From positions 1-64,000 of the forward strand of contig JAACJM010000046.1 of NCBI GenBank assembly GCA_013368315.1: DNA of 64,000 nucleotides, given 5' to 3'. Under the pieces are notes generated by a model. It did not search any database. It was not told where the DNA came from and saw only the letters and a program-made list of their open reading frames with translations. Both the position numbers and the translations under genes were made by a program. This document shows, piece after piece, positions 32,040 through 42,811 of the stretch. This stretch comes from Tetrapyrgos nigripes (lineage: Eukaryota > Basidiomycota > Agaricomycetes > Agaricales > Campanellaceae). Numbering within the stretch: position 1 is the stretch's first letter; each line of letters starts with the position of its first letter.

Positions 32040-34153
32040 CCATAATTATTTGCGGCATTGACGGTAACCATGGCGGGTGTAGAAGGTCGTGGACTTGGAA
32101 TTCCGTCTGACCAGGTTGCCTCTCCGGGATCTGTAGAGTGGCTCATCCTGCTGAGCGATCGTGGAGTCGACATATACTCGAGGTCGCTGGTGCTGGATAG
32201 GCTCGGAGACATGCTCCGGAGTTCTGGCATTGAACTCGGAGTCGGGACCCTGGATTGTAATTCCTCCTCCATTTCCATTCCTCCTAGTCCGACTGTTGCG
32301 TCTCTCTGCCAATCGAGCAGCTCGTCATACCTTCCATCCTCGTTTTTGAGATGAGGAGTTAGCCATTCCCATCCCGTTGAAGTCGTTCCAGGTGTTGGGC
32401 TTGCAACACGGCTGGAGGGTAAGGACTGAGTGGTCATGCCACTGGGATGTGCAGGCAGTGAGCTACTTTGCATCTCGCTGCGGGCTGCAGCAAGGCGTTG
32501 GACCAGAGAAAGAGTGCCCGTTGATGCACAGGCGTTCACTACTGCTCAGAATGGAGTTGCTCCTTCCCCATAGATGTGGAGAGGGTCCTCGGGATTCTGG
32601 AATCTCTCCCCAAGGTGAATTCCGCACTCCATTATCTCGGCAGCAGGATCCGAGGCAAGACGGTCTATAAGTGGAACAGGGGTCCTTGTGTCCTGCGGTA
32701 CCTTTACACCTGACTCCGTCGTTGTGGAGCCAAACACACTTCCGAGTTCCGAAGTGTTCACCAGAGTGTCCTCGTTCCAACTGGCATCTTCTTCCTGAGC
32801 ACATCTCATATCGGCATCTGAATCGGTCTGAGTTCCGACCGAATGAGTGAAAGCATCATTCCAGTTGTCATTACATCCCCAATCATCAGAAGATGATTGA
32901 AGATTATTCCAATAGATGCGTTCCGTGAGAGTGCGTTTGGGACGAGGAGCAGGGGTAAGGGGAGTGAAAGAGGAAAGATCAGGGTGAGATATGACTACAT
33001 CCTCAAGAGCAGCGACAGTCTCACCAGATGGTCTCGCGCCAATATCGCGTGCAAGATTGATAGCTCTTTTGGTACCTGTGAAAAAGGCGTCAAAAGGCTT
33101 TTCCATTTCCATGAAGAATGGCTTACGGGAATCAACTGCAGTGGGTGTGTCGACGAAGGTGACTGTGTGCATCATGGGAGACATATCCCCGTGAACGAGA
33201 TGTGCCTGTCCCTGTCTCTTGGCCTGTTCGTTCTTTCCAGCTCGACCTCCTTGACGGAAATGAGCTTTGCCCTTTCCCTTTCCCTTTCCTTTTCCTTTAT
33301 TATCTCCGTTAGCGCCACTGCTGCTGCCACTAGGGCGCTGCTGTTGCTGCTGTTGGAAACTAGGATTACTGTCCTTTCGCTTGATAGCTGAAAGACGGTT
33401 GGCCTGTGGTTTTCCCTTGAAAGCCCCTTGGCAAGATTTCCAGACATTGACAATCTCGCTTTGCAGTTCATCAAGATCTTGATTGTCGATTTGTGAGATA
33501 GATAATTGAGTATATTGATTGATGATATACTCATATCTGGGAGGGAGTTTCGATATGATGAACATGACTATGAGGAAATTGGGAATTTTCATAATGGAAA
33601 CGTTTGGAGTTGTGGAGTCGGTAGTATCAGTAGAGATACCGGCGGCACTAACCCTATCGAAGTGCATACGAATAAGCTCGATTGTAGCACTAGGATTAGC
33701 GTCGTTAGGAATGGTGATGGAAGTAGCCCGTTTAAAGTCGGTGTAGACTGCGGAAACACCAGGTTTCCCGTAGGCAGTTTTCAGAGTAGTCCAAATTTCT
33801 TTGGCACTAGTCATACCGAGTGTCTTCTGACGAATAGCAGGAGAAAGACGAAGCTTGATGGACCCAATGGCCTTATCGTTCTTCTCATCCCAGTTGGCCT
33901 GTTTCTTTAGAGCCGCCGTGATAGCCTCAGCTTGAGCCGCCGTATCTTCTGCAGATAGAGGGGAGACGGTACTCATGGTGGCGTCGCTAGGGCGATCAGA
34001 GCCAAGGACTGAACTAAGTCCAGTGGCCTGGAGCCAGGAGAGAAGAATGTCAGCCCAGATGTTGAAATCAACACCGGCGAAGACGGGGACAGTGGTCATC
34101 AAAACATTGGAAGACATCTTTGATAAGTTCTGTGGAAGGTCAACTGTCAGCAT
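32030..34153 (-). pseudogene. gag: copia gag
   Basis: 535 codons open from 34153. The more canonical start is the internal MSSNVLMTTVPVFAG. The UBN2-like gag domain includes WDEKNDKAIGSIKLRLSP and KEIWTTLKTAYG. No CCHC knuckle is present. A poly-Gln run and a GKGKGKGKGKA basic tract occupy its usual place. A single TGA near 32546 interrupts the frame, which then continues about 170 codons to a TAG at 32030. The Gly/Lys tract may replace the knuckle in RNA binding (inference). Confidence 0.85.
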
Positions 34154-34404
34154 TTATCCATATGCAGCATAAGAAGGCAGCAATAAATGTGCCATGCGAA
34201 AGTGAAGAGAGGCAGCGATGAACGCGCCATGACAGTGACTACTCCCCTAGATCGTCAACAACTGCAGCTGGACGTAAGTCCTGCGCTGTTGGACGTATTG
34301 TCAAGCCATTAAAGGCGATGCAGGCTGCTGCCATGAAGGCGCCATCCAGGTAGTATGCGAAGTCTATGGTTTGCAGCCATTGAAGGCGCTCCCAAGGGCC
34401 TTCG

Positions 34405-34416
34405 GGGCCCATAACC
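34405..34416 (-). promoter_or_regulatory. copia primer binding site matching the initiator tRNA-Met anticodon arm
   Basis: Directly after the 5' LTR (minus strand) is GGTTATGGGCCC. This complements GGGCCCATAACC, the conserved anticodon arm of eukaryotic initiator tRNA-Met, with no gap from the LTR. Drosophila copia uses an internal fragment of that tRNA in the same way. Confidence 0.75.
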
Positions 34417-34784
34417 TGTTAAGCAGGCATAGTACGGTCCTGTACACTACTAAACGCAGTGGCAACTATGCAACTTACCTGTGGATAGAGAATAGCTTGT
34501 AAGGCTTGTAAGAGGCTTATTGAGCGATGAGAGTTAAGTATAAAACTTGTTATTTGGAGGACTATCTACGAGTCCTTATATACCTTTGAGGAGGTACAAA
34601 TACATGTAAACTAATACTAGAGTAACAATAAGATTCTATTGTACTTGATAGTACAATGCTGGTTTCGTACACTATTGTCGTACTACACTTATTGTCTATA
34701 TAATCTTATTGTTCTATTTATAACTACTACTATTGTTCTATATAGATGACGTTGATGGCTGCAACTGAATGCGCCAATTCAACA
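34417..34784 (-). repeat. 5' LTR of the copia element
   Basis: 368 bp, at the right-hand end. A TATA box (minus strand TATATAAG, 34575-34582) provides the likely promoter. Confidence 0.92.
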
Positions 34785-35770
34785 GACAGGATATTTGTTC
34801 CTGCAGGTTCTGACCTTCACCTTCAAGTATTGCATCATCACCATGACTATCCACTCACAGGACACTTTGGACAGAACTGGACTCTCGATCTTATCCGACA
34901 GCATTACACTTGGCCAAAGATCTGGGAATTCATCCAGGACTACGTGTCTTCCTGCATGGTTTGTGGTTGCAACAAACCTCAATGACATTGCCCCTACAGT
35001 CTGCTCAAACCCCTTCCCGTTCCAGTCCATTCCTGGGATTCAATTTCCATGGATTTTATTGAGCAATTACCAGATTCCAACGGATACACAGTGATCCTGG
35101 TAATTGTGGACTGAGCATCCAAACAGGGAATTTTCATTCCTACCCATGACACTATCACCTTGGAACAACTCACGGAACTCTTTGTTCTTCATATTTTCTC
35201 CAAACATGGTATTCCTAACCATGTCACTTCTGACCGCAGTTCCAAATTTGTTTCCCATTTCTTCTGGTCCTTAGGCAAAGCCTTAGACATGGAACTTCAT
35301 TTCACTTCAGGTTATCACCTGGAAGTGTACCAACCAAACACTTGAGCAGTACATCTGGATCTATTGTTCCTACCAACAGGACAACTGGTCTTCCCTACTT
35401 CCCATTGCTGAGTTCGCTTACAACAACGCTCTGAATGCTTCCACTGGAATCACTCCTTTCTTCGCAAATAAGGGTTTCCATCCAAACCTCACAGTACATC
35501 AGACTACAACCTCACTTCCAACCACACCTGGCATTTTGTCATCGATCTTGAGGAACTTCATACCTTCCTCCAGGATGAGATCCAGGAAGCTCAGCAACAT
35601 TACAAGGTTCAAGCCGATAAACATCATCTGGATTTACCGGATATCCCTATCAGTTCCAAAGTCTTTGTATCAGCCAAACATATAAAGACTACCTGACCCA
35701 CTCCAAAGTTTTCTGAAAAGTTCCTAGGTCCTTTCAAAGTCATCACTCGTCCTAGCTCTCTGTCCATCCC
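34785..35770 (+). pseudogene. pol: pol of chromovirus B: integrase
   Basis: It resumes after the copia insertion with the HHCC finger (HHHHDYPLTGHFGQNW ... CMVCGCNKP), then MDFIEQL, a second Asp in SDRSSKFVSHFFW and GYHLE. It shares the NKP-stop and VD-stop with A. A 12-15-bp deletion near 35330 shifts the frame just after the catalytic Glu. The linker before the chromodomain is shorter than in A. Confidence 0.88.
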
Positions 35771-35774
35771 GTCT

Positions 35775-36052
35775 TCCATGTGTCCCAACTTGAACCTGCT
35801 GTTCCCAACACCATTCTGAATAGACACCCAGATCCACTGGCCCCAGTCAAGATTGAGATCACTGAAATCTTAGACTCAAAAATTGATCAGCACTGCAGGA
35901 AATGTCCTCTCTTATACATGATACAGTGGTCTGGTTACAAAGGCACTGACGAGGAATTCTCATGGATTCCAGCAGATGAGCTTACTGCTGATGAAGCTAT
36001 TGCAGACTTTCACAAGAAGAATCCAACAAAACCCAGTCCACTTCCATTATAA
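35775..36052 (+). pseudogene. pol: Chromodomain tail of chromovirus B
   Basis: HVSQLEPAVPN is followed by IEITEILDSKIDQH, YMIQWSGYKGTDEEFSWIP and ELTADEAIADFHKKNP. It parallels A, with a short internal deletion before IEITEI. Confidence 0.9.
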
Positions 36053-36298
36053 TTTCCGAGCACTTTCCACTTTCTCCATCTCTGTCTCATCTGTTTCTAC
36101 CATTTACAAGTCCTTTCTAAGTCTTTCTAATTCATTTCCATTTTACGATTGCATTACATGCACTCGATCCATACTTCCCTTCAGTTCCAATCTTATTCAC
36201 ACTTTGAAAAACCCAAGAAAGTTTTTGCCCATCCATTACATGCAAGACCTATATACAATAATTCTACAAGTCCAGTTCTGTGTCTCTCCGAACCATTC

Positions 36299-36662
36299 CT
36301 AATCCTCCACAGTAGCCTTGGACTTTGGCTTTCCTCTCTTTGATCCAGCCGTTCCCTTGGCTTTCCCCTTTCCTTTTGTCTTTCCTGCTGGATCCCCAAT
36401 TGACATCAGCCTCTCCTCATTGGCACTCCACATGTCCACTGCCACTTCCTTGACATTGATGTTGAAATGTTTTGTGATCGTGTCCATGGTGTCTCCGATC
36501 CTTATAAGGCGGTTGAGCTGTGCAAGTTGGATCAGAATGAGGAGGGAGGTGTTGGGAACAGCTCAGCCTGACTGGTAAAGCTGCACCCACTCTTGGTGTC
36601 AGCACAACTCTTACAAGCAGTCTTCCCGTGTCCATTGGAAATGCTTTTTTTCTGCATGAACG
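36299..36662 (-). pseudogene. Antisense accessory gene of chromovirus B, exon 2 only
   Basis: It lies in the same position and orientation as the antisense gene of A. After a possible AG acceptor at about 36657 it reads SISNGHGKTACKSCADTKS and then GCSF, giving the same CX2CX6C spacing. After a frameshift it continues with MDTITKHFNINVKEVAVD and a GKGKAKGTAG tail ending ATVED. The coiled-coil exon is absent because B is truncated here. Confidence 0.7.
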
Positions 36663-36665
36663 ACT

Positions 36666-37329
36666 CTTTTTCAAGTAATGACACTTTGGGTGTTCATAGC
36701 TGAACACTCAAAGCGAGTGTATGGATTACTGTCTATATAGTTGTATTCCTATTTACTAAATACTTAAAGTAGAGTAAGTGCAGGAGGGAGAAGCTTAGTG
36801 ACTTGACTGCGGAAACATTGTCTGTGCCTCTCTAGCAGAGCTCTACATACATGCATGTATCCTGGGCATGTATGACTTATGCTGGCATCTCTGCCCAAGT
36901 CAGAGAGGCACAGACACATACATGTACACTCAAGTCGTACATGTATGTTTCCACATACATAACCCTAAGAGCATTGCAGAGCAGACTTGAGACAGTACTT
37001 TGTACTCTGTCAAGAATTGATACTTTAAGTATCAAATTCCCAGTTTGGACAGGCAACAGCAGGAGGGTGAGGTGATGATGACGATATTACTGATGGTCAA
37101 GGCAGGGTAGGCAGTGACCAAGAGTATGCCAATGATGAGCTTGAGGGCTCAGGCAGACCCTATAGCTCTGAAAATGGCACTATGAAATAAAGTCCTTGTA
37201 CATGCATGAATAGAAATGTACACTTACCCTTTCTCATATATCAACCTAGCAGATACAAGTGCAGTGGAAGGCTCTGGTGGGAATCTATGGCACCGACAAG
37301 AATCACTAGCTTGCTGACAAAATGATGGA
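36666..37329. other. Junction region with hairpin repeat, no confident gene
   Basis: No chromovirus homology remains. A hairpin unit lies at 36840-37020. An exon-like stretch just after 37260 may belong to the SNF2 gene. Confidence 0.4.
36916..36948. repeat. Perfect 12-bp stem palindrome
   Basis: ACATACATGTAC and GTACATGTATGT are separated by nine bases. An inverted relative of the surrounding 120 bp lies at 41890-42005 with the same hairpin. Confidence 0.7.
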
Positions 37330-40220
37330 GGAGATAGACCACATAATGGACACTTTTGGCATTGATCCACAATCAAAGAAATTAGAAAAGTCAGTGACAA
37401 AAGCTGATGTACCGCATCGTGGTAAGTGCTCACTAAGTCAGCTCCTCCATTTCTTGACAACCTGCATCAATCTTTAGCTGTGTCTACTGTCAAAAAGTCA
37501 GGTGTCTTTCCTGGCCACTCAAGAGGACCTTCAGTACCTGTTGGCTCTGTATCAGGAGTATTTCGCTGATTATGATAGTCAGACCAATGAGGAAGGGAGA
37601 CCTCTTGATGCTTCATCCTCAACTCAACGTCACTTCTATTGTTGAGAAGGGCGACTAAGGTGTCTCTGTGGAGGCAAGCTTAGATACAAATACTTTAGTT
37701 CACAGACTCGGTTTTAGAAAAGATGACCTCTCTCATCAATTTAATGTCACACATCATTGTCAAGGTCTAAATAGATGGGACATGCCAGAAGTCTTTAGTG
37801 ATTCTACTCTGCTGGTCCCATTTAAGCTATACTGGCATCAGCTAGCTGAGGTGCACACCCTCATGCACCGCATCTTTTCCCGCAAGCCAGATCCTACTGC
37901 TTGTACCAGTATGCTCATTGCCAATGAAGTGGGCCTTGGGAAAACTGCCTTTAGTATGTCTATAATTGCCACCTTAAATCAGGCTATCTTGCTGCAATGG
38001 ACCAAGGAGGATCTGCCTCCAATTTTCAGTAAGTAAACTCACTCAATATAGCCCACAGTTATTCCAAGTGCTCCACATCTTATCTGCATACCAGGGGCAC
38101 TCATTGACCAGATAGTTCAAGAGCTCAAACGAACATTCCAGCCAGGCAGCATGGACATCTTTGTCTATCATAGCACAAAAGCTGGCAACTAAACATTCTG
38201 AAAACCAGATTCTACCTTCCACAAATCAAAGCAGGAGGCACACAACAAGATCATCGTCACCTCTCACTCTGTATGTCATTTCTCATCTTACAATTTCATT
38301 AAAACTGATAGGTAGCAAAGTCCATCAGCAGTGAATATTCCTCGGCTTTCTGATCCCAAGCAGACTCATCAAAACAGCCTTGAGAACTGTCCAACTAATT
38401 TACAAAGTCCTTAGAGCACACTGTCTTCAGTCAACAGTTCTTGACAGTGATCGTTGATGAGATGCATATGTTTCGCAATACTGGCCTCGATACTACTCCA
38501 TTCTGGCTCTGAATTGTCAAGCCCACATCAAGGTCAGACTGACAGACACACCCTTGCACATGTTATCCAAGGTAAGTCCTACATCTACTCTTACTCTGAA
38601 CTGTTGACCACTGACCCATTCAATAGGATATTCTGTCTCTCAGCCGCCTTCTCAGAATCTCTTACTTCATTAGTGAACTCTCTGTTACAGAGGCTAAAGA
38701 TTTCAAAAGGGGTGTAAGGGCTGCTAAAAAGCTGGATGATAATGGTGCCCAAGAGCTGGAGCATCTCACACCTTATGTCCATGGTCCTCTCCATCAGAAG
38801 AGAGAGCAAAATACTGGTGAGTCATTTGCTTTATATCATATATTTCATGGTCTGAATTAGTTTGTAAAGCACTAGTGCAGCGAATGAACTCAACCACAAC
38901 TGGCATACCAAGGTAAGCGTCATTTCTCTGCCGCTGCTTGAAATCTCTAACAATGCACTTTGAAGAACTTCTATCTTGACTACTGCATGCTAATAGCATA
39001 TGCCAAGTCAGATCCTAAAGATTCCCTTCCTCAACCCCAGACTCTGCAGGACTGGCCTATCAAATCCACAAAAATGGATGTTTGTGCACAGATATGCTGT
39101 CATTTGCTTTAAGATGACAGGGCTAAGTCACTGGAGTTTCAGAATGGACAGCCGAAGTTGAAAGAAGGAGAGATATGGCCTATGACTCGCAAGATTTTGA
39201 TTTACTCTGAGTTTCCTTCTATGACTAAATTGCTAATAAAGGTAAGCATTCGTGTGGTATCCATGGCTGTCAACGATTGATTCCAAATGTAGAGCATTGA
39301 CAGACAAGATGACTACCCTAAGAGGGCAAGTGTAGTAGCTCAATTCAAGACTGGCAGACCTGACGATTCTCTGTCAGAGGCATTGGGCTGAATTTGACCT
39401 ATGCTGATACGTTTATACACTTTGTGAGTATGGCTTGATATCTACTGAGAACACTGATCTCATATTTCTGCAGGATCAGCTGTGGTCCAGTGAGACTGAA
39501 AAGCAGGTCACTGCTAGAATCCACTGATGGCCTCAAAAGAAACTGGTGATGTCCTACCATCTTCTAGCAAACGACACCACTGACACCATCATGTGCAGAG
39601 TGGTAACTGCAAAGGAAGTCATGGCCGGTCAGTTCACCAGTGTGGAAGTCAATAAGAAGAAGAGAAAAAACAAAGGTGAGTCAGAGATGAGGACACCTGA
39701 GTGTGTTGCTGACAGACATTTATGTTTAGAGCTTGCAGAAATGGACAAATTTCTATGAGGCGAGATAATGACTCCACCAGCAGAATCTGAGAAACAAGAA
39801 ACCTCAGATGATGCCAAGGCTGAAACTTTGAAGAAGAAGGCAAAGGGAAAGGCGAGAACTACATCTTCAGGTGAAGGCCAGACAAAGAAGCTGCCGAAGC
39901 CTAGAAAGTCAAAACTCGCCAAGTCCAGTGCAACAGTGGAGGAGTCTGCAAACTCAATGCTATTAGCTCACTAAGATCCACTGACAGAGATGCCGTCAGC
40001 AGCCAACAAGACCAACACTCCATCTACTCAAACCAAGGTAGATCAGCATGTGGAGGATATTGACATGGCGGATGGCACTTCTGCCAGTGATACTATCCCC
40101 CCTAATCCTACTGAGTCCACGTCTCCATCAGCAGAGGAGAAGAGTGTTCAGCCTGCTGTAGGTTCACTTTCTGATAGGAGGAATGGACCACAGCAGAGGA
40201 CGAGCTGGACCAGATGATGT
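37330..40220 (+). pseudogene. SNF2-family helicase-like gene, multi-exon, decayed
   Basis: Exons on the plus strand separated by short GT-AG introns. MMEEIDHIMDTFGIDPQSK lies upstream. Exon 37641-38030 has a Q-motif region (LYWHQLAEVHTLMHRIF) and Walker A ANEVGLGKTAFSM. An intron with GTAAGT/CCAG follows, then LIDQIVQELKRTF, the DExH box VIVDEMHMFRNTG near 38450, RKILIYSEFPSMTKLL near 39190, VVAQFKTG near 39340 and motif VI QVTARIH-stop-WPQKK near 39500. The last ends in TGA where Arg is expected. The Lys/Glu-rich tail runs to about 40220. SNF2 enzymes are ATP-driven DNA translocases. Origin as host gene or transposon cargo is unclear. Confidence 0.75.
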
Positions 40221-40229
40221 ACAGCCTAG

Positions 40230-41100
40230 CACTGTCACATAGTGATTGATCACAGCTCTGAAGTGGAAGATGAAGGGGACAGACTGATGTATAGTTCTAC
40301 CACCATAGACTCCCAGTCAAGTCCAGCAGCTTCAGCCATTAAGGTTCCCAGTGCTGCCCCTGGAACACCTGAAAAAGGTAGTATGAGTTTTGATGATCCT
40401 CACTAGCATTTAGAAATGGAGGAGCTGACAACGCCTGCTTGTTCTCCTTGCTCAGGACTTATGCCACCTTTAAAGAAAACCATAAGCGACATCGCACCAA
40501 TAGTATCTTCAGTGATGATGAGACTTACACAGGTTCGCACCTGTCCTCTGTAAGTGTTGCATTTATAGACCTTTATACCTGACTCACTGTCATTTTTCAG
40601 CATCTCACAAATCTCAAAAGAAGCAACCCACATTCAATGACAGCGCCAGCAGACCTGTTAAGAGTAAGTATATCACTTGGAAACAGTGACATTCCACTGA
40701 ACATGATTTATAGAGCCTCCCAACCTGAACCAAAAGGTGAAGAAGGCTAGATAGACTCCATTCAGAATCCTTTTGCAAGGCCACAGGCCACACCAGACCC
40801 CCAAGCTTCAAGTGCACCTGTGAGGAATCCATTTGCAAGAAACCCGCCACAACCTGTGTACCCATTAGCACCCTCCTTTTCCACTGGTTCATCAGCTGCT
40901 GTGTCTTTGTTGGCTCCCCAAGACAGAGCAAGATGTAAATCTGACTCCAACTCCCATAAAAAGTAAACTGCACTTGTTCCTTTCTTGATATGTATGTATG
41001 GAAATATGAAATGTATACTTGTTGTCAATCCTTGCCTTCTGAGTTGGTCCACTGATGTTTCACACCAGAAAGTAAATGAATGTGTCAACGATGCCTTTCA
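40230..41100 (+). other. Further exon-like fragments downstream of the SNF2 gene
   Basis: Short coding-like runs (EELTTPACSPCSGLMPPLKK, NPFARPQATPDPQASSAP) are flanked by GTAAGT and CAG. They may be the disordered C-terminus of the SNF2-like protein. No domain. Confidence 0.3.
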
Positions 41101-41584
41101 GAGATAGTGTCAGAAATTATGGCTTTTATTTCATTTCATACTATAGTATATCTTTTCTACTAGGGTAGGCTATACAGACACGTTCTGACACCTGATGCTG
41201 TCTCATCGAAGAAGTCGATTGTCCCTGAGCCAAACAGACGAACTGAAACAAATGAATTAGCAACACAAAATAACTGCAAGATACCAGGGAAATGTACCTT
41301 TGGTGACTCTGTGAGTCCACTGCCACTCTGCCAATCACGAGTGCATGCTGCAACCTTCAAATATCTACAAAAGAGAAACTGAACAGAGATATGTGGCCGC
41401 ATGAGAGCACACACACACGCACCTCAAATGTAAAACAACATGCATATACAGCACTCACTCAGGCTCTAAGAAAGCCAGAGAAAGGTATCCAGAGACTGCT
41501 GTCTACTGGATACCCCTTTAGGAACTCAGCTGGGGGCTTGACAGCTTCTGCCTTGGTCGGTGGAAGGGTACTTGACACTTGAGG

Positions 41585-42005
41585 CATTCACAGCTGTGGA
41601 CACAGACACATACATACATATATTTGCAGACATGTGGACACAGACACATACTTACATGTAAGACTTGGTCATACATGTATCTATATGCCTAGTCATTGTG
41701 CACTGTATTTACTTACAGATGCAGCATGTTCTGACTAAGTCATCAGACACACTTGCATCTGATAATCACTCCCATGCCGAGTTGCTTGTCATCAATGACT
41801 GATGTTGCCACCATGAACACACCATGCTCAGATATGAGTTTGGACGCTCAGCGGGAATGGTGATATACCTGTCAGCATCACTGATCACCTTGTGCTCGCT
41901 GTTACAGACCCAGCAAATGTACACGGAAACATACATGTACAACTTGAGCATACATGTATGTGTCTGTGTCTCTCCAACTTGGATGGAGATGCCAGCAGAA
42001 ACTTT
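41585..42005. repeat. Second hairpin-repeat cluster
   Basis: The hairpin at 41929-41961 (ACATACATGTAC / ATACATGTATGT, one mismatch) sits in a 120-bp block that is an inverted copy of 36870-36990. A decayed third hairpin lies at 41645-41690. No gene overlaps. Confidence 0.6.
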
Positions 42006-42012
42006 ACCTGTC

Positions 42013-42811
42013 CATTCTCGACATGAGTGTGGATTCCAAGGGTAGGGAGCATTTTTGAAGCCCTCTGCACACAACCAGATAACTAGCAATGACTTGGAGA
42101 CTGCATCTCCAAGTTATTGGTAATGTTCTCCTTTTGCCAAATTGCACTTCATCTTTGATTTCTTCACTGTTCATTTCCTACTTGTACCATACGCTTCTCC
42201 TGTTCAAATAACATTGTTTACATTGCCCCCAAGCCTTCAACAGCGCTGGGGGTCCATACACTTCCATATGGTGTATCTACATACATGTTTTCTTAAAAGT
42301 TCTAACTCTTTGAGTTGAGACTTTTAGTGTACACTTGTGTATTGCGATCGCTATACTTACCCGTTTGACCTGCTACTTCTACACAGCTTTCCGTACGTTA
42401 TTATATATCTCCCGTTTCATTTTTGGCCAAATCGGTTAATATCTGCCTTCGCAATATTCGCTTTAAGTTACAGATCTCTTTTGATCAGTTATCTCCTTTC
42501 ATGACTTTACTCCATTCTGCTTTCCCTTTCACATACCTTTTATACCCAAGTGTCCAGACCGCATCTGGTACATTCCCTCCGCTTCCTGCGCTTCCTGTGA
42601 TCCAGTCTGCCCTGGTCCAGGCTAGATCTCACCCAGTCATCAGATCTGATAAATCCATCAGCAGGTGCCACATGTGTGAGCAGAGGCTTGTTGATGGGCG
42701 AAGTTTTGATGATCTGATTGCTGCTTGCTTTCTCCCTTCATCTCCTACCTCTTCCCCACAAGAAAGCAAGTTTGGTGAGGACATCTAGTGCGCTTTTTGG
42801 TGGTTTAGACT
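42013..42811. repeat. Repeat Z copy 1 (about 0.8 kb)
   Basis: Shares most of its length with 49478-50166 in direct orientation, from TTCTYGACATGA through AGGGTAGGGAGCATTTTTGA to GTGGTTTAGACT. It contains a TATA-like CTTTTATA and a short open stretch with CHMCEQRLVDGRSFDDLIA. Copy 1 keeps CpGs that are TG or CA in copy 2. Possibly a promoter plus 5' exon of an amplified gene. Confidence 0.7.

Larger units (their letters stand above)
26114..34784 (-). mobile_element. Ty1/copia retrotransposon, nested in chromovirus B
   Basis: Two 368-bp LTRs (TGTTAAGCAGG ... CAATTCAACA) flank the element, and GACAG is duplicated at 26109-26113 and 34785-34789. Element A shows the unoccupied site as one GACAGGATATTTG. 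Coding is on the minus strand in copia order: gag, protease, integrase, RT, RNase H. The LTRs differ at only a few positions and CpG is abundant, so it is younger than B. A few stops and frameshifts plus a Tc1 insertion between integrase and RT make it defective. Confidence 0.95.
17543..36665 (+). mobile_element. Ty3/gypsy chromovirus B, 3'-truncated, heavily nested
   Basis: Same family as A in every domain. Its 5' LTR, gag and pol are split by a hAT MITE, two X elements and a copia element. Removing each insertion with one target copy restores alignment to A. The right end stops inside the antisense gene near 36665 and no 3' LTR follows. More CpG sites are decayed than in A, and the RT box reads YLDN. 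Confidence 0.93.

Noticed and set aside
41391..41640. CA/GT and CATA microsatellites as a CRISPR-like array
   Set aside because: Simple-sequence runs with no constant repeat-spacer organisation, in a eukaryotic sequence.
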